DNA of 64,000 nt from Papaver somniferum. Lineage: Eukaryota > Streptophyta > Magnoliopsida > Ranunculales > Papaveraceae. The stretch is from positions 88,554,149-88,618,148 of the forward strand of contig NC_039361.1 of assembly GCF_003573695.1 (NCBI RefSeq), written 5' to 3'. Position 1 is the stretch's first letter. Each line of letters starts with the position of its first letter. Under the pieces are notes generated by a model, which saw nothing but the letters and a program-made list of their open reading frames with translations, had not been told where the DNA came from and searched no databases. The translations under genes and the position numbers were made by a program. This document shows positions 47,366 through 58,601 of the stretch, one piece after another.

Positions 47366-47377
47366 TCGGATACCAAT
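47366..47377 (-). other. primer-binding site of E1
   Basis: Minus-strand tggtatccgagaag two bases inside L3; one base differs from the initiator-Met complement (tggtatcagag). Confidence 0.7.
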
Positions 47378-49146
47378 TGAAAAAGCGGGGGTATAACAAC
47401 CACACACAATATTTCGATTACCAATCTGTATGGACTAACTTCAATATACTTTCAAGAGAATCAACTAGACTCAATATTAATAAAGTATATCAAAGAGTTA
47501 TATCTCTCTTTCTCGATTCAATTTTTACTCAAGCAAATAGAAATCTGCGAGTCTAATTGAATACAAGAGAAATCACTTGAACGGTACCAAAGACCAATGT
47601 TCAAGTGTCAATCAATGTAAATCAACAACCAAAGGTTGGATATTATAATTGATTGAACTAACGCACGGCCTGTGATATTTCAATTATATAAAAAAATATA
47701 ATGCGGAAAAGAAATAACACAGATACCAGAATTTTGTTAACGAGGAAACCGCAAATGCAGAAAAACCTCGGGACCTAGTCCAGATTGAACACACACTGTA
47801 TTAAACCGCTACATACACTAGCCTACTACAAACTAACTTCGGTCTGGACTGTAGTTGAACCCTAATCAATCTCACACTGATCCAAGGTACATTTGCGCTC
47901 CTTATATCTCTCATCCCAGCAGAATACCACGTACTTGATTTCCTTAGTTGATCTCACCCACAACTAAGAGTTTCTACGACCCAAAGTCGAAGACTTTAAT
48001 AAACAAATCTGTATCACACAGAAAAGTCTATGATAACTGATAAATATGTCTCCCACAGAAATACCTACAAGTTTTGTTCCGTCTTTTGATAAATCAAGGT
48101 GAACAGGAACCAATTGATAACCCAGACTTATATTCCCGAAGAACAACCTAGTATTATCAAAACCTCACAATAATCTTAATCTATGCCGCGAAAGAAGATA
48201 TTGTGGAATCACAAACGATGAGACGAAGATGTTTGTGACTACTTTTATATCTTGCCTATCGGAGATAACAATCTCAAGCCAATCGTTACGATCGTACTCA
48301 ACACGATAGAATTAGCAAGATCAGATCACACAACTACAAGAAAGTAGTATCGGTCTGGCTTCACAATCCCAATGAAGTCTTCAAGTCGTTAACCTACAGG
48401 GTCTCGAGAAGAAACCTAAGGTTAAAGGAAAATCGACTCTAGTTTATATAACTAGTATCACACAGGAGGTGTGGGGATTATGTTTCCCAGTTGCTAGAGT
48501 TCTCCCTTATATAGTCTTTCAAATCAGGATTTGTAATCAATGTTAGCTTAATAACAAATTAAGCATTGAATATTCACCGTTAGATAAAAACCTGGTTAGA
48601 TTCAATCCAATATCTTTCAACCCGTTGGATCGAAAACTTAGATTTTTACACACAAATGAAATGCATGACTTTAGGTTTGTGTAACCGTACCCAAACATGT
48701 ACATTTTTTGGTTCAACAGTAGTTAACCAAATGGTTAGCCATATGAGCACTTTCATATCAACCATATTCTTCTTCACCATAACTAGTTCAAATGAGTCAA
48801 ATGAACTAGTTAGAGAGTTGTTCAATTGTATAAATCTTATGTAACTATACAAGACACAATCGAAGAAAAAACGATTTGATTCACTCGAGTCGATTCATGA
48901 ACTTTATAGCCACGGTTTGCAATTTGCATTCCTTAGTCAATATAAATATAAGTTCACAAATAATCGTCTTTAGATATAACCAACTCAAGTACGCGGACTT
49001 AGTCCGCGGACTTAAGTTCCCGGAAGGAGTTCAAAAACTCCATCATATATTCTTGGGATGAGAACCTCCGCCAGTTCGCGGACTGAGTTCACAACTCTTG
49101 TTCCGGTTTTTCTGATCAACAAAGTACGCATACTTTGGTTCAAGGA
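47378..49146 (-). repeat. L3, 5' LTR of E1, outer end cut by G1
   Basis: Collinear with L4 for about 1.1 kb from its inner end, then diverged, with tacgcatac-type words near 49120. It stops at ttcaagga where the G1 LTR begins. Confidence 0.8.
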
Positions 49147-50089
49147 TGTTGATGGTGGTTTTTAGCTTAGGGTTAAAATTGTAAAATGTTGCATCTGATG
49201 TGACGTCACTCTGTAAGGAAGCAAAGCCATGAGTGTCAACCTCTCCACTGGCATATTTATTGAGTCGTTCAATATATTTACATGAAATTTATCCAGACTG
49301 GCGCATGTAGCAACAACCCCAGGCATTCTGTAAATTTTGGCACCTTGCCTACACTCAATTAATATAAGTTTCTTTGAATGCTTTATGTGCTATGTTCCCA
49401 GGCTGAACCCTTAATGTTGATATGGCATGACGATTTGTGTTCACTCGCAGCAGAGTAGCACGAATTTCCAAGTATCAAGGATAAGGTCTTTGTATAAGGT
49501 ATTCAATCAGAAAGCATGCTGCTCTCTGGCAACGAACTTAAAAGAACTCTGTGTCACATATAATTCAATCAATTATCCTAACTAATTTGCAAAAGTTAGG
49601 GTTTTGCGCCTTGCGCAGTATATCAGACCTTGCTTGTCGAAATTAAGCCTAAGCAAACTAGGTAATTAATCCGCCATGGATTAGCAGATGCAAAATCTTG
49701 CCCAGAATCAGAAAACAAGGAGCCGCAGGATAGGAGCGGCAACAAAGAGAGGCGTGGCCATGCCTTAGGCCAACCGGCGCCATTTTCCATTTGCCACGCC
49801 CCATTCTAAACCGTACCTATTTCCCTCGACCAATCAGGTCACCTTAAACTCGCCACACGCACATAATTTTTGACTGGGCCCATACTTGCCGACCCTATTT
49901 CCCATCGACCAATCAGGTCGCACTAAACCTGCCACGCGCACCAAAAAGGTGGCCACGCCCATGCTTGGCCGGCTCCCTGCTATCATTGACCAATCAGGTT
50001 GCTCTAAACCTTTCACAGCTTTAAAAAGGGTGGAAATTGTGTCAAAAGGTTACCCTACCAAGTTGGCTTCCCAAAACCATGTCAACATG

Positions 50090-50235
50090 CTAAAGGCATG
50101 TCAAACATGCCAAAAACAAACATGCCAGGAGCACATGAAAAACGGCATGCCAAATGTTATGCCAAACGTGCCAAAAGCATGCCAATCGCACACGCAAAAC
50201 AGGCATGCCAAGTGCACATGCCAAACGTGCCAAAA
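50090..50235. repeat. catgcc-rich simple repeat in LTR A
   Basis: Short words of the type catgccaaa(a/c)(a/g) recur about a dozen times at irregular spacing; the shorter equivalent in LTR B is at about 56330-56445. Confidence 0.75.
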
Positions 50236-51063
50236 ATACAGCGGTCATGGCTACGTCAGGCGCCACTTGCACCATCGTGCCGCTGGCATGCACAAACTAT
50301 GCTAGCCATACCGCAATGCCACTAGCATGACTAAAGGCGCCATTGTGCCATTGTCAGGCGCCAACGAAAGGTAGCCACAATCAACGGCTACCCTTCCCCA
50401 TGAGATGCAATCTCATCCATCCAAGTTTTACACCAAACTAACAGAATTGTGTCAACTTTTAGGCTACCAGCCGCCTAAATCCTGTGGCCAAGGCTACGTC
50501 AGGCGCCACTTACACCATCATACCGCTGGCATGCACAAACTATGCCAGCCATGCCGCAATGCCACTGGCATGCACTAAAGGCGCCACTGTGCCATTATCA
50601 GGCGCCAACAGAAAGTATCAATAATCAATGGCTACCCTTCCTCATGAGATGCAATTTAATCCATCCAAGTTCGCCACCGAACTGATAGACTTGTGTCAAG
50701 TTTCAGGCGTCCAGCCAAGACGAGTCTAATAGCATCATATTTATTTTCCTACGGAAAGTCTCGTGATTTTGACTTGCCAAAGTGCTACATGTTTTCCACA
50801 AAGAACACTCAAGACATCAAACATGTCACAAACTGGGGGATACTCATCAGGGTATTGGTCCAGCGATTTACAGCGTGTGGCGTGCAATATGCCCGTTACA
50901 AGAACGTTTCATCAAGAAGGGCGGTTATTAATGGCAAGAAGTAAGGTGTAAGCGTTTCCTTCATCATGGAAGCATAAATTCTAACGTTACACGTTACTCC
51001 ACTCTTCCACCACTCAATCGTTTCCACTTCCTACGAGATCAAGGTACGTTTTATTATGACTTG

Positions 51064-51071
51064 TATAAATA
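51064..51071 (+). promoter_or_regulatory. TATA box of LTR A
   Basis: tataaata in the 3' third of the LTR; the same element occurs at 57271-57278 in LTR B. The position fits an LTR promoter, with transcription likely to start 25-35 bp downstream. Confidence 0.6.
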
Positions 51072-51453
51072 GGTTTCACCTATTTCCACCAAACAACAAG
51101 TTTTGGCGGCAATAACATAGTATCCAGAAATCACCAAAGAACTGATAGCTTTTCATTCTGCAAGCCAGTTTAACTTTCTGATACAAGTCATAAAATAAGC
51201 CACACCTTCAAAATTAACGATTCTGGTCTCAACACTCTCTTCGCTTCCCTCCCTAAGACCAGCCCTTCTCCTTCACTTTGTGACCGAAGCAAGCCTGGAA
51301 CGACCATTTCTTGGTTTAGGATAGGATTGTACAGATTGATTTCTCAAATCAAAAGTACTCCTGTGCAGTGCATTGTTTAGGGTCTAGATTTGTTTCTCAT
51401 CCACACACCCGAATTTACCAAAACCAGCAGAAACATTTTTACCCACAAACAAT

Positions 51454-51472
51454 TGGCGACCACAGTGAGAGA
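51454..51472 (+). other. primer-binding site of G1
   Basis: tggcgaccacagtgagag two bases after LTR A; the second copy at 57662 reads tggcgaccacagtgggag. I cannot assign the primer tRNA. Confidence 0.6.
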
Positions 51473-51536
51473 TTAATCTCTCGGTTACAATATCAATTTA
51501 CAATTTCCAATTTCATTTTTCAACCCCAGTCTCAAG

Positions 51537-51839
51537 ATGGTAGAACTCAGGTTTGGATCAGCAACAAACCCCGAGAGCACTAGCGCTGAAATCATCCTCG
51601 ATATTAGCGTTCCTTCTAGTGGCATTAATACGCCACAATGCCAACACCAGTGGCGCGGAAAGTATTCCTTCGGGCGTTACGCCTCCGATCACCAGCGCCA
51701 GAGCCGCGGCTGCTACCCCCGATGTTTTATTAAGTATGACACCTCCAACCGTCACCAGAGCCGCTGCTACTCCACCATCCGGGACGAGAGACTGGAGGAG
51801 CTAGAGGAAGCCAACCTCCTCTTACCACTGTTGATTTGA
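51537..51839 (+). pseudogene. G1 gag-like leader ORF, frame-shifted
   Basis: Starts at a Met (MVELR) a short way inside the interior and continues through ESTSAEIILDIS into a Pro/Ser/Thr-rich stretch (TPPITSARAAAATPD, TPPTVTRAAATPPSGTRDW) read in another frame. The second interior copy (57738-58030) keeps the same protein with different breaks, for instance a stop after the Met region. No zinc knuckle is seen. The retroelement gag role is inferred from position. Confidence 0.5.
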
Positions 51840-52089
51840 TGGAAAGACAAAAGGTTCTCGTAAGGCTCAAACAGACATAGCTACAGCTCAAGAAAGAGAT
51901 ACCTATCTTCCTCAAGACACTAACGGAGATGCTACCACAAGAGTCACATCAACCCTAGATGGAGCTGACAAGGAACACTTTTAACATCCGGCGTAAGCAC
52001 TTCAGCAGGACGCGCCTTTATAGATGAATAGGCTCGTGTTGCTCTTGAACGCACAGTAGAAAAGAATCAGCAATCCACTTTCATCACAC

Positions 52090-52527
52090 GTGAATATCAG
52101 GAACGACTTCTCCAAAATCGAGGCAAAGAAAATCAATAACCCTCCTGAATTCACAGAGACCTCTTCCATCAAGAGCTGCATGATTTCTGGGGACTCCATC
52201 CACAAAATATTGCAGTCTATGATGAAACATTTATGCGAGATTCTGTATTTCTCCAAGGTGCATCTTCAAGACATATTTGCATCCCTCAACCGCATTGTAT
52301 CAGGAAAGCAGCTGTTTCCAGCCAGCGAAGCCGTTCCCAAACCCGAACCTCTCCTGGAAAGCATGATTGATAGATGGAACTGGGGACTCCTAACCATTGT
52401 TCACTTGAAGTATGTCGAGTTTGACAGCATGCTGATTGACGCTGCCTCCAAATTCAACATCGTAACCGTCAATACTCTGAGAGCTGCAATGGAAAATCAA
52501 ATAGAAGAAGCGTATTCTTTCCCATGA
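52090..52527 (+). CDS. G1 internal ORF, unrecognised
   Basis: A 145-codon frame with no recognised domain. It has helical character, with KSCMISGDSIHKILQSMMKH and DRWNWGLLTIVHLKYVEFDS as notable segments. It may be the downstream part of the gag-like frame broken near 51960-52080. Whether it is translated is unknown. Confidence 0.35.
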   Translation: MNIRNDFSKIEAKKINNPPEFTETSSIKSCMISGDSIHKILQSMMKHLCEILYFSKVHLQDIFASLNRIVSGKQLFPASEAVPKPEPLLESMIDRWNWGLLTIVHLKYVEFDSMLIDAASKFNIVTVNTLRAAMENQIEEAYSFP

Positions 52528-52639
52528 GGAGAAAAACATGACTTACCGACCAGCACTATTTGCGTGCCGTCTTCCCATCTGCCATATTGTATCAACTCGT
52601 TTTTTGGAATCAATGGTTAAAGGCACCCTCACTGGAGTT

Positions 52640-52785
52640 CGCTCCAGAATCCGCTTCAACGTTTCACTCCAGAAGCCGCTCCGCTTCAACGTTTCGCTCC
52701 ACCAGCCGCTTCAACGTTTTGCTCCAGGAACCGCTTCAACATTTCGCTCCAGGAGCCGCTTCGACGTTCTCTCCCGAAGCCGCCA
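52640..52785. repeat. minisatellite 1 in G1, about 25-30 bp unit
   Basis: Five units of ccgcttcaacgtttcgctcc followed by agaagc or aggag variants. Confidence 0.85.
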
Positions 52786-52810
52786 CTTCACCGAAAATAA
52801 ATATATATAA

Positions 52811-54229
52811 AAAAATGGAATAAACTCACATATGTGAGTTATCAAATCCCATCAATATTCATGTCCATGGTCATCCAAGGATCATGTCGTAGCAGCCACT
52901 CCTTCCTGCCAAGTATCGTGCCGTAGCCGCCACACTCCCCCTGTCGAGGATCATGATCGCATCCATCCAAGGTTTGTAGTCGTGGCCACCTTTTGATCCA
53001 TACCGCCAAAAGCTCGTGGTCGTGGACAGTTTACTCGCTCGTTTGTTGATACCATCCAGAGCTTCACTATAACAACGATTACTACAAAGTCACCAGTACG
53101 GATGCAAGATGACGATATCTTTATCATGGTCAACCCACCGACTATACAAGATAGAAACATGTAAACCACACTTGGGGATTGAGGCTCTACACGGAATCCC
53201 TTCACTGTCAAAGCTCAAAAGACACGGTCAACCAAAAGGTCATAACCACGACAAGGTTATCTAATCTTCAAGGGTGTAGCGTAAGAATATCATCACCTCT
53301 CTGTCTAGAAGGCGCCTGCAACACTTTACGATGCCGCAGCGGATCCCAAGCCTGGTCGGAGAAAACAACTTCAGAAACTAAAGAGAAGTACGACTAGGGA
53401 GTGCTCATTGTTGTCCATCCTGACAACCATCAAATGTACCAAAAGCAAGCCACAAATATACATTCATATATCCGGCCACGCCATCAGATCTAACAAAAGT
53501 ATAACTGAGGACTGCTCACCGCATTCTGTTCCATGCAATAGTCCAAAATTCATAAGATGGTTCAAAGGATGTCGCTTGGAACGAAGTCCTTGAAGACTTG
53601 ATAGCAACACATCGGCAACGGAATGTCTCTCAACTCATCTATTTCACCCAATGGCTCCGGAAGACTTCGACCATACAAGCATCCACAGCATATCATCACC
53701 GCGATCAGAAAGTCTAGGTACCAAATAACCTAAAGTCAAGGATGAACCAAAAATGCAACCACAATCTCCAAGATTAGCCCTGACATTATTTCATCAATCC
53801 ATCCCAAGAGCGCAATAGAGTTTGGTAAATTTTGAAATTCACTAGAGAGGTTAGATACTCGTTCTTCTGGATTCAGAACCTTATTACACATTCTGGAGAA
53901 GATCGATGGTATTTTTGGGTGGATACATGCGAGAGCACCTACCTTGAGTTCTCCTGGCTTGCCTTGCTGTTGATTATAACTATTGGAGATTGCTTTGTTG
54001 CCATTAATGCTCACTCTACCACCGCTAACAAATGACGAAGAGGAGCCAAATGCTGCAGATGAAAGTACAGAGCCTAACGAACAACAAAAACAGAAGAGGG
54101 TCGATACCCCTTTTCACACGAACGAAGTTTCTAGAGTTTGAACAGAATAAGGATTCCTTATTGCTCCATGAACGGGAATAGATGACTAGGCGCACCACAC
54201 TCATGCTCCATAACCGAACAAGTAGTGTA
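52811..54229. other. G1 interior, no gene seen
   Basis: Mixed-composition DNA. Phrases such as ggatcatg(t/a)cgtagc(a/c)gcca recur at 52880-52960, an incipient repeat. None of the short frames is convincing. Confidence 0.5.
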
Positions 54230-54289
54230 CCAATATCTCCGCTCCATGATCGAACCAGAAGCGCGCCAGCACGAGGAACACCAGTCGTT

Positions 54290-54440
54290 CAACCTACAAC
54301 GCTCCATGGTTCCAGTACTCTGTGGTCAAGAAAACTCTCCATGGCTCCAGCACTCCGTTGTCAAGCCAACACTCCATGGCTCCAGCACTCCGTGGTCAAG
54401 CCAACTCTCCATGGCTCCAGCACTCTATGGTTAAGTTAGC
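54290..54440. repeat. minisatellite 2 in G1, about 35 bp unit
   Basis: Four units of tccatggctccagcactccg followed by tggtcaagccaac. Confidence 0.88.
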
Positions 54441-54534
54441 GCCAACGCTACAGCATTACGTGATCCATCCAGCAATCCTTCCAAGTGCCATTTCCACCGT
54501 TCCACGAACTGAAGCCATCAGCGACAGCATCACC

Positions 54535-54730
54535 GTTTGGTGGCTAAAGTTCCAGCGCCACCATCACCATTTGGTATCCAAAGTTCCAGCGCCACCATCA
54601 CCATTTGGTAGCCAAAGTTCCAGCGCCACCATCACCATTTGGTAGCCGAAATTCCAGCGCCACCATCACCATTTGGTATCCAAAGTTCCAGTGCTTTCAT
54701 CACCGTTTGGTAGCCAAAGTTCCAGCGCCA
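54535..54730. repeat. minisatellite 3 in G1, about 35 bp unit
   Basis: Five units of aaagttccagcgccaccatc followed by accatttggtagcc or ggtatcc. Confidence 0.88.
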
Positions 54731-54739
54731 TATTTTCAC

Positions 54740-55080
54740 CATTCCACAGACTGAAGCCAGTTTCACCATTCCACGGACTGAAGCCAGTTTCACCATTCCA
54801 TGGACTGAAGCCAGTGTCCACCATTCCATGGACTGAATCCAATTTCCACCATCCCGTGGACTGAAGCCGGTTTCCACGACTGAAGCCAATTTCTACCATT
54901 CCGCGGACTGAAGCCAATTTTACCATTCCGCGAACTGAAGCTAGTTTCCACAACTGAAGCCACTTTCCACCATTCCGCGGACTGAAGCTAGTTTTCACGA
55001 CTGAAGCTAATTTTCACCATTCCGCGGACTGAAGCCAATTTCCACCATTCCGCGGACTGAAGCCAATTTCCACCAATCCA
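54740..55080. repeat. minisatellite 4 in G1, about 30 bp unit
   Basis: About ten units of accattccgcggactgaagc followed by caatttcc, some shortened to ccacgactgaagc. Confidence 0.88.
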
Positions 55081-55374
55081 AGCCAAGCGCCATCTACGAA
55101 CGTTCCGTGACCTAGCCAGCCAACGCCCGTTCCGCAGACCAAATTGCAGTGCCATCTCTGCCGATCAGTAGCCAAAGTTGCATCACTGACGCCAACATCC
55201 TATGTCCAAGCCGAATTCATGCAAAACCGCCAATGCAAGGATCACATATTCTTCATGCCTCTTGACAAAGGTTAGCCAAATCTTCCTGAAAATCTCTTCA
55301 TGACTTTCCGTTTCGATTTTATGCTTGTCTGTCACCATCTCATGCTTACCCGCAACAATTCCACTGTTACGAGC

Positions 55375-55390
55375 TAAGCAGGGGACTTAA
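55375..55390 (+). other. purine tract of G1
   Basis: taagcaggggacttaa directly before LTR B, the priming site for plus-strand synthesis. The same word precedes LTR C. Confidence 0.7.
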
Positions 55391-57659
55391 TGTTGATGGT
55401 GGTTTTTAGCTTAGGGTTAAAATTGTAAAACCTTGCATCTGATGTGATGTCACTCTGTAAGGAAGCGAAGCCATGAGTGTCAACCTCTCCACTGCCATAT
55501 TTATTGAGCCGTTCAATATATTTACATGAAATTTATCCAGACTGGCGCATGTAGCAACAATCCCAGGCATTCTGTAAATTTTGACACCTTGCCTACACTC
55601 ACTTAATCTATGTTTCTTTGAATGCTTTCTGTGATATAATCCCCGGTTGAACCCTTATGGCATGACGATTTGTGTTCACTCGCAGCACAGTAGCACGAAT
55701 TTCCAAGTATCAAGGATAAGGTCTTTGCCTGAGGTATTCAATCAGAAAGCATGCTTCTCTCTGGCAACGAACTTAAAAGAACTCTGTGTCGACACATAGA
55801 ATTCAATCAATTATCCTGAATAATTTGCAAAAGTTAGGGTTTTGCGCCTTGCGCAGTATATCAAACCTTTCTTGTCGAAATTAAGCCTAGTAAAACTAGG
55901 TAATTAATCCGTCATGGATTAGTAGATGCCAAATCTTTCCCAGAATCAGAAAACAAGGAGCCGCAGGATAGGAGCGGTAACAAAGAGAGGCATGGCCATG
56001 CCTTAGGCCAACCGGCGCCATTTGCCATTGGCCACGCCCCATCCTAAACCGTTCTTATTTACCTCGACCAATCAGGTCGCCTTAAACTCGCCACACACAC
56101 ATAAGTTGTGGCTGGGCCAATCCTTGACGGCCTTATTTCCCATCGACCAATCATGTCGCACTAAACCTGCCACGCGCACCAAAAGGGTGGCCACGTCCAT
56201 GCTTGGCAGGCTCCCTGCTTTCATTGACCAATCAAGTTGCTCTAAACCTGTCACAACTTTAAAAAAGATGGAAATTGTGTCAAAAGGTTACCCTACCAAG
56301 TTGGCTTCCAAAAACCATGCCAACATGCTAACGGCATGTCAAACATGCCAAAAACACACATGCCAGACGCACATGCCAAAAGCATTCCAATCGCACACGC
56401 CAAACATGCATGCCAAGTGTACATGCCAAACGTGCCAAAAATCCAGCGGCCATGGCTACGCCAGGCGCCACTTGCACCATCGTGCCGCTGGCATGCACAA
56501 ACTATGCCAGCCATGTCGCAACGCCACTAGGATGCACTAAAGGTGCCACTTTGCCATTGTCAGACGCCAGTGGAAGGTAGCCACAATCAACGGCTACCCT
56601 TCCCCATGAGATGCAATCTCAGCCGTCCAAGTTTTCCACAAAACTAACAGACTTGTGGAAACTTTTAGGCACCAGCCGCCTAAATCCTGTGGCCATGGCT
56701 ACGTCAGGCGCCACTTACACCATCATGCCGCTATCATGCACAAACTATGCCAGCCATGCCGCAATGTCACTGACATGCACTAAAGGCGCCACTGTGCCAT
56801 TATCAGGCGCCAACAGAAGGTAGCCATAATCAATGGCTACCCTTCCTCATGAGAAGCAATCTCAGCCATCCAAGTTCGCCACCAAACTGATAGACTTGTG
56901 GCAAGTTTCAGGCGGCCAGCCAAGACGAGTCTAATAGCATTACATGTTATTTTCCTGTGGCAAGTCTCGTGATTTTGACTTTCCAAAGTGCTACATGTTT
57001 TCCAAAAAAATAACTCGAGACATCAAACATGTCACAAACTGGGGGATACTCATCAGGGTATTAGTCTGGCGGTTTACAGCGTGCGGCGTGCAATACGCCC
57101 GTTACAAGAAAGTGTCATGAAGAAGGGCGGTTGGTAATGGCAAGAAGTAATGGTGTAAACGTTTCCTTTATAATTGAAGCATAAATTCTATCGTTACACG
57201 TTACTCCACTCTTCCACCACTCAATCGTTTCCACTTCCTACGAGATCAAGGTACGTTTTATTATGACTTGTATAAATAGGTTTCACCTATTTCCACCAAA
57301 CAACAAGTTTTGGACGGCAACAACATAGTATCCAGATTCACCAAAGAACTGATAGCTTTTCATTCTGCAAGCCAGTTCCACTTTCTGATAAAAGTCATAA
57401 AACAAGCCACACCTTAAGAATTAATGATTCTGGTCTCAACACTCTCTTCGCTTCCCTCCTTAAGACCAATCTTTCTCCTTCACTTTGTGACCGAAGCAAG
57501 CCTGGAACGGCCATTTATTGGTTTAGGCCAGGATTGTACAGATTGATCTCTAGAATCAAAAGTACTCCCATACAGTGCATTGTTTAGGGTCTAGATTTGT
57601 TTCTCATCCACACACCCGAATTTACCAAAACCAGTAGAAACAGTTTTCAACCACAAACA
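55391..57659 (+). repeat. LTR B of G1
   Basis: 2,269 bp, collinear with LTR A with scattered substitutions and a shorter catgcc tract (a loss of about 30 bp near 56370). Confidence 0.85.
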
Positions 57660-58030
57660 ATTGGCGACCACAGTGGGAGATTAATCTCTCGGTTACAATA
57701 TAAATTTCCAATTTCATTTTTCAACCCTAGTCTCAAGATGGTAGAACTCAGTTCCGGATAAGCAACAAACCCTGAGAGCACTAGCGCTGAAATCATCCTC
57801 GATATTAGCGCTCCTTCCAGTGGAATTAATACGCCACCTGCCAACACCAGCGGCGCAGAAAGTGTTCCTTCGGACATTACGCCTCCGATCACCAAAGATA
57901 GATCCGCTGCTGATACCCCCGACAATTCTTTAAGTATGACACCTCCAACCGTCACCAGAGCCGCTGCTACTCCACTATCCGGGACGAGAGACTGGAGGAG
58001 CCAGAGGAAGGAAACCTCCTCTCAACATCC
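57660..58030 (+). other. second partial interior of G1
   Basis: Begins with the primer-binding site and repeats the first 370 bp of the interior (compare 51452-51820), ending at gaaacctcctctca. It is then joined to E sequence. Confidence 0.8.
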
Positions 58031-58601
58031 TGATGTGTATAGGCATAATAACATGAGGCATTAGGATTATCATCTTCTACTAGGGTTCTTTTTTTCCTCC
58101 ATTTGGACTCGAAAACAATACCTTTATCAAGAAAACCTCTAGAGTGGGAAGATAAATACATTCTTGACAAAACGATAGTAACCTAGAGTACGCGTACGTG
58201 AATCAATAGGTTTGGTATTTAAATTATTTCATACGAAAGTTAACTTTTAGGGTTTCCAAAGTTGATTCGTGACAAGTAATACGGATACCCGTACAAACAA
58301 AACATGACCCATGGGTGGAAAATTCAAACAAAAATGCAAACCAAGAAAACTGTTTAGAAAGCAATATTTTGCTAAGTGAATATTTTCACAAGACTCGGCT
58401 CAATAGTTTTTATATTCTCACAAGACAAAAACTAGAGCATGAAAGTAGCATTTGAGTCACGTTAAAAACTTCAAGAAGAAAAATAGTGATAAGATCAAAT
58501 ATAAATACTCGTGTAAAAATGTCTGTGAATGATGACCCAACTAAAATCGATAAGAGAATAATTAGATAATCAGAAAACATTTTGACAGCAAGTATACCTG
58601 A
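58031..58601 (-). other. interior of E, no gene seen
   Basis: AT-rich DNA between the G1 junction and the E ORF. Confidence 0.45.

Larger units (their letters stand above)
43154..49146 (-). mobile_element. E1: Copia derivative with UBN2 gag, no pol, truncated at both LTRs
   Basis: On the minus strand: L3 (49146-47378, outer end cut by G1), PBS near 47377-47366, gag (47311-45706), a 3' ORF (45624-45211), a 3' non-coding region, and L2 (44230-43154, cut at its inner end). Protease, integrase and reverse transcriptase are entirely missing between gag and the 3' ORF. It lies inside E and belongs to the same LTR family. Confidence 0.8.
49147..51451 (+). repeat. LTR A of G1
   Basis: 2,305 bp, tgttgatggtgg to cacaaaca. 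It includes a run of catgcc words (50090-50230), an internal direct duplication with a period of about 243 bp (about 50235-50440 and 50480-50690), and a TATA box. Confidence 0.85.
49147..58030 (+). mobile_element. G1: Gypsy-type LARD in LTR-internal-LTR-internal form
   Basis: LTR A 49147-51451 and LTR B 55391-57659 are near-identical in order. The full interior (51452-55390) lies between them, and a second copy of the first 370 bp of the interior follows LTR B (57660-58030). A purine tract precedes LTR B and a primer-binding site follows each LTR. No protease, integrase or reverse transcriptase is present. The structure is a partial tandem produced by LTR-LTR recombination, cut off on the right by a deletion. 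The clade is inferred from LTR size and layout. Confidence 0.82.

Noticed and set aside
52538..52823. Arg/Ser/Phe-repeat plus-strand frames
   Set aside because: Produced by the 25-30 bp minisatellite; no independent evidence of coding.
53736..54014. 92-codon minus-strand frame in the G1 interior
   Set aside because: No domain match and a position inside retroelement DNA; not distinguishable from a chance frame.
54632..54998. Two long overlapping minus-strand frames with repeated peptide units
   Set aside because: They are translations of the minisatellite at 54535-55080, not genes.
56022..56540. 172-codon plus-strand frame in LTR B
   Set aside because: Lies wholly within an LTR and reads the catgcc-word tract; LTRs are not expected to code and LTR A carries a different frame here.
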